From contig DAIUFE010000071.1 in NCBI GenBank assembly GCA_036844765.1, positions 1-5,092 on the forward strand: DNA of 5,092 bases. The letters are read 5' to 3'. Numbering within the stretch: the first letter of the stretch is position 1; every line of letters starts with the position of its first letter. Below the pieces are notes generated by a model. It was not told where the DNA came from, did no database searches, and saw nothing but the letters and a program-made list of their open reading frames with translations. The stretch comes from Thermocaproicibacter sp036844765 (GTDB lineage: Bacteria; Bacillota; Clostridia; Oscillospirales; Acutalibacteraceae). Shown in pieces: positions 5,000-5,092 of the stretch. The position numbers were made by a program, and so were the translations under genes.

Positions 5000-5040
5000 A
5001 AAACGGCGGCACGGCCTTTTCAGGCCGAACCGTCGTTTTT
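5000..5040. terminator. Strong terminator hairpin downstream of tRNA-Leu
   Basis: AAAACG(5000-5005)...CGTTTT(5034-5039) and CGGCC(5012-5016)...GGCCG(5023-5027) form a long stem with small internal mismatches and a 6-nt loop. On the minus strand it begins directly after the encoded CCA of the tRNA and ends in TTTT. On the plus strand it ends in six T residues. It can serve as a bidirectional terminator. Confidence 0.75.
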
Positions 5041-5092
5041 TGGTGCGAGAGAAGGGACTTGAACCCTTATGGACTTTTAGTCATCCACAAGA
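5041..5092 (-). tRNA. tRNA-Leu (probable), 3' part only, CCA encoded
   Basis: The minus strand shows the 3' half of a type II tRNA: anticodon-stem 3' strand TCTTG (5088-5092), a long variable region of 19 nt (5069-5087) able to form its own stem, a T arm AAGGG-TTCAAGT-CCCTT, acceptor strand CTCTCGC, discriminator A and encoded CCA (5041-5043). The anticodon lies outside the window. The long variable arm limits it to Leu or Ser (or bacterial Tyr). The TTCAAGT T loop and the TG after the anticodon stem favour Leu. Confidence 0.85.

Overview
The window looks like chromosomal DNA from a GC-rich member of the Clostridia, probably Oscillospiraceae/Ruminococcaceae-like. This is judged from the style of the UTP-glucose-1-phosphate uridylyltransferase, the RING-like/zinc-ribbon DUF2628-type membrane protein, sigma-A consensus promoters, strong Shine-Dalgarno sequences and tRNA genes with encoded CCA. 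The taxonomic call is inference; no rRNA is present.

Left part (1-2141): the 5' four-fifths of prfB (release factor 2) runs leftward off the window edge. It is divergent from a gene for a multi-domain zinc-binding membrane protein. The shared intergenic region carries two non-overlapping promoters of near-consensus sequence, one per direction. The rightward promoter shows that the membrane protein starts at 1071, not at the earlier in-frame ATG at 978.

Middle (2178-3891): a complete galU/gtaB-type gene follows the membrane protein by 36 nt on the same strand and is probably co-transcribed. It makes UDP-glucose for cell-envelope glycans. Convergent to it, ending 40 nt away, is a leftward CPBP-family (CAAX protease/Abi) intramembrane protease gene. 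It starts with TTG behind a strong ribosome-binding site.

Right part (3956-5092): upstream of the protease gene on the same strand is a broken grpB-family gene. It lacks its N-terminal portion and carries a one-base frameshift near its end. Beyond it lie a cluster of hairpins (at least two terminators), a complete leftward tRNA-Arg(ACG) with a consensus promoter, about 380 nt of lower-GC DNA with no convincing gene, a terminator, and the 3' part of a leftward type II tRNA, most likely tRNA-Leu, cut by the window end.

Most of the window is ordinary housekeeping sequence. No clear new defence, mobile or RNA system is visible. The points most worth a second look are the RING/zinc-ribbon membrane protein paired with galU, the decayed grpB, the RF2 gene without the usual programmed frameshift, and an Asn-to-Leu change in a conserved stretch of the GalU homologue.
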